Source: Deltaproteobacteria bacterium (GTDB taxonomy: Bacteria; Desulfobacterota; BSN033; UBA1163). From it: a DNA stretch of 6,452 nt. A program made the position numbers and the translations under genes. The notes below the pieces were generated by a model. It worked only from the letters and a program-made list of their open reading frames with translations, was not told where the DNA came from and searched no databases. The stretch lies in NCBI GenBank assembly GCA_016875155.1, contig VGSD01000172.1, positions 1 to 6,452 on the forward strand, read 5' to 3'. This document shows positions 5,166 through 6,452 of this stretch, piece by piece (position 1 is the first letter of the stretch; the number at the start of each line of letters is the position of its first letter).

Positions 5166-6452
5166 ATGATTGAAACCTATATCAATAAAATCGCATCAAT
5201 CACCAAGCAGGGGGACGCCCGCGAGGAATCCTACTACCCTGCTCTTGCGGCGCTTCTCGAAGAGTTCTCCGAAATCAAAAGAAAGAAAAAGGCCCATGTC
5301 ACTGTATTACCCAAAAAGACCGAAGCAGGTAATCCGGATTTTCGGGTTTGGGATGCGAAGCACTCTCAAGTCGGTTATGTGGAAGCCAAACCGCCCAAGG
5401 CCAATCTCGATGAAATCGAGACATCCGATCAACTGAAACGCTACATTTCCACTTTTCCAAATCTCATCCTGACAAACTTCTATGAATTCCGGCTTTACCG
5501 CAGCGGACAGCGTGTTGCCCATGTTCTTCTTGCCCGGCCATTTATCCCGATAAAACTGAAGACCATTCCCCCAGCCGAGCGCACAGAGGAGTTTCTGGCT
5601 TTATTGGAAAAATTCTTCCAATTCTCCCTGCCGACAAAATTCACCGCCGAAAGTCTGGCTAAAGAACTGGCCACACGTACCCGCTTCCTCAGAGATCAAA
5701 TCATTAAAGAGGAAATGCGCGAAACTTCCGGCTCAGGCGCCAAGAAGATTTCTGGCTTCTATGAGGCATTCCAGAGACATCTCATTTTCAACCTCAAACC
5801 GGATGAGTTTGCTGACCTGTATGCCCAGACCATCACCTATGGCCTTTTTGCCGCCAGGACCCGGACCAATGGTGCATTCAATCGAGTGATTGCCTATGAT
5901 CTCATCCCTAAGACGATTGGTATTTTGCGCGACATCTTTCACTTCATTTCATTTGATCCGTCTGAACAGCTCCAAGCAACAGTTGATGACATTGCAGAGG
6001 TTCTGGCTGTGGCCGATGTCAGGAGCATCCTTCACCAGTATTTCAAAGAGGGCAAAGGAAGCGATCCGATTTTCCATTTTTATGAAACTTTCCTTGCAGA
6101 GTACAACCCTCAAGAGCGTGAAAGGCGAGGCGTTTATTACACCCCCGAGCCCGTAGTCTCTTATATTGTCCGCTCCCTCAACATCATTCTCAAAGAAAAA
6201 TTTAAGCGTCAGGACGGATTTGCCACGCCATCCGTAACCGTGCTCGATCCTGCTGGCGGAACGCTCACCTTCCTCGCCGAAGCGGCAAAACTCGCTGTGG
6301 AAGAATTTGTCAGCAAGTACGGCGAAGGCTCAAAGGCAAAATTTATTGAAGATCACATCCTCAAGCACTTCTTTGCTCTTGAGTTGATGATGGCTCCATA
6401 CGCCGCTGGCCACCTGAAGATGGGTTACCTCCTTGAAGAGTTGGGCCACAAA
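5166..6452 (+). CDS. Type IIG/ISP-like restriction-modification protein: nuclease plus N6-adenine methylase (3' partial)
   Basis: Single-chain DNA defence enzyme expected to methylate adenine at its target site and cut unmodified DNA. The 429 visible residues have no stop before the right edge; relatives are commonly around 1000 residues. The N-terminus looks like a PD-(D/E)xK nuclease: acidic E20/E21, NPDF with D58, then VEAK with E73 and K75, and a following Q89. A helical linker (about 140-310) precedes the methylase fold, with motif X-like GVYYTPEPVV (322-331) and SAM-binding motif I VLDPAGGTLTF (359-369), a variant of the usual DPACGTGSF. The catalytic NPPY-type motif and target-recognition domain would lie beyond the window. 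An in-frame TAG at 5160-5162 rules out any start earlier than ATG 5166, which has only a weak ribosome site. It is probably unrelated to the metabolic genes upstream, being set apart by repeats and a possible own promoter. Confidence 0.87.
   Translation, partial: MIETYINKIASITKQGDAREESYYPALAALLEEFSEIKRKKKAHVTVLPKKTEAGNPDFRVWDAKHSQVGYVEAKPPKANLDEIETSDQLKRYISTFPNLILTNFYEFRLYRSGQRVAHVLLARPFIPIKLKTIPPAERTEEFLALLEKFFQFSLPTKFTAESLAKELATRTRFLRDQIIKEEMRETSGSGAKKISGFYEAFQRHLIFNLKPDEFADLYAQTITYGLFAARTRTNGAFNRVIAYDLIPKTIGILRDIFHFISFDPSEQLQATVDDIAEVLAVADVRSILHQYFKEGKGSDPIFHFYETFLAEYNPQERERRGVYYTPEPVVSYIVRSLNIILKEKFKRQDGFATPSVTVLDPAGGTLTFLAEAAKLAVEEFVSKYGEGSKAKFIEDHILKHFFALELMMAPYAAGHLKMGYLLEELGHK

Noticed and set aside
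5170..5436. Alternative-frame ORF at the start of the restriction gene
   Set aside because: The frame from 5166 carries the nuclease and methylase motifs and stays open to the window end; the alternative is low-complexity with no domain.

Overview
The window is a stretch of bacterial chromosome with all recognisable genes on the + strand. It holds a 2-hydroxyacid oxidation/reduction cluster followed by the front of a restriction-modification gene. Protein style (GlcD-type flavoprotein beside a separate two-cluster CCG iron-sulfur protein, under an FCD-type GntR regulator) and intergenic DNA full of short palindromic repeats suggest an anaerobic, probably metagenome-derived bacterium, perhaps Desulfobacterota/Deltaproteobacteria-like. 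That placement is inference; no phylogenetic marker is present.

Layout: (1) 1-723, the C-terminal three quarters of an NAD(P)-dependent D-2-hydroxyacid dehydrogenase of the glyoxylate/hydroxypyruvate reductase type, cut by the left edge. (2) 724-946, a non-coding gap with hairpins, a terminator-like inverted repeat and a diverged palindrome of GTTACG-like units. (3) 920-1688, a sigma70-like promoter, a perfect FadR/LldR/PdhR-type operator (947-961) and the GntR/FCD regulator gene, best started at 972. (4) 1689-1967, a repeat-derived spacer holding an A/T-rich inverted-repeat element with an embedded CCTGCCT/AGGCAGG hairpin. (5) 1968-3332, a complete GlcD-family FAD-linked oxidase. (6) 3333-3644, a repeat-packed spacer with a ~200-bp MITE-like element nested inside an older GGGTTCAAGGGG inverted repeat. 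(7) 3645-4757, a GlcF-like Fe-S oxidoreductase. (8) 4758-5165, a second copy of the same MITE-like element in opposite orientation, then a nested 42-bp hairpin and a possible promoter. (9) 5166-6452, the N-terminal 429 residues of a large Type IIG/ISP-like restriction-methylation protein that runs off the right edge.

How the genes may work together: the flavoprotein would oxidise a 2-hydroxyacid (D-lactate or glycolate are the family's usual substrates) and pass electrons through the Fe-S protein to quinone or another carrier. The soluble dehydrogenase interconverts a D-2-hydroxyacid and its 2-oxoacid with a nicotinamide cofactor. The GntR protein probably senses a small carboxylate and represses its own promoter. 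Substrate identity cannot be read from the sequence.

The most notable non-gene content is the pair of inverted, full-length-related MITE-like elements flanking the Fe-S gene, and the regulator operator sitting on its own promoter. No wholly new multi-gene system can be claimed from this window.
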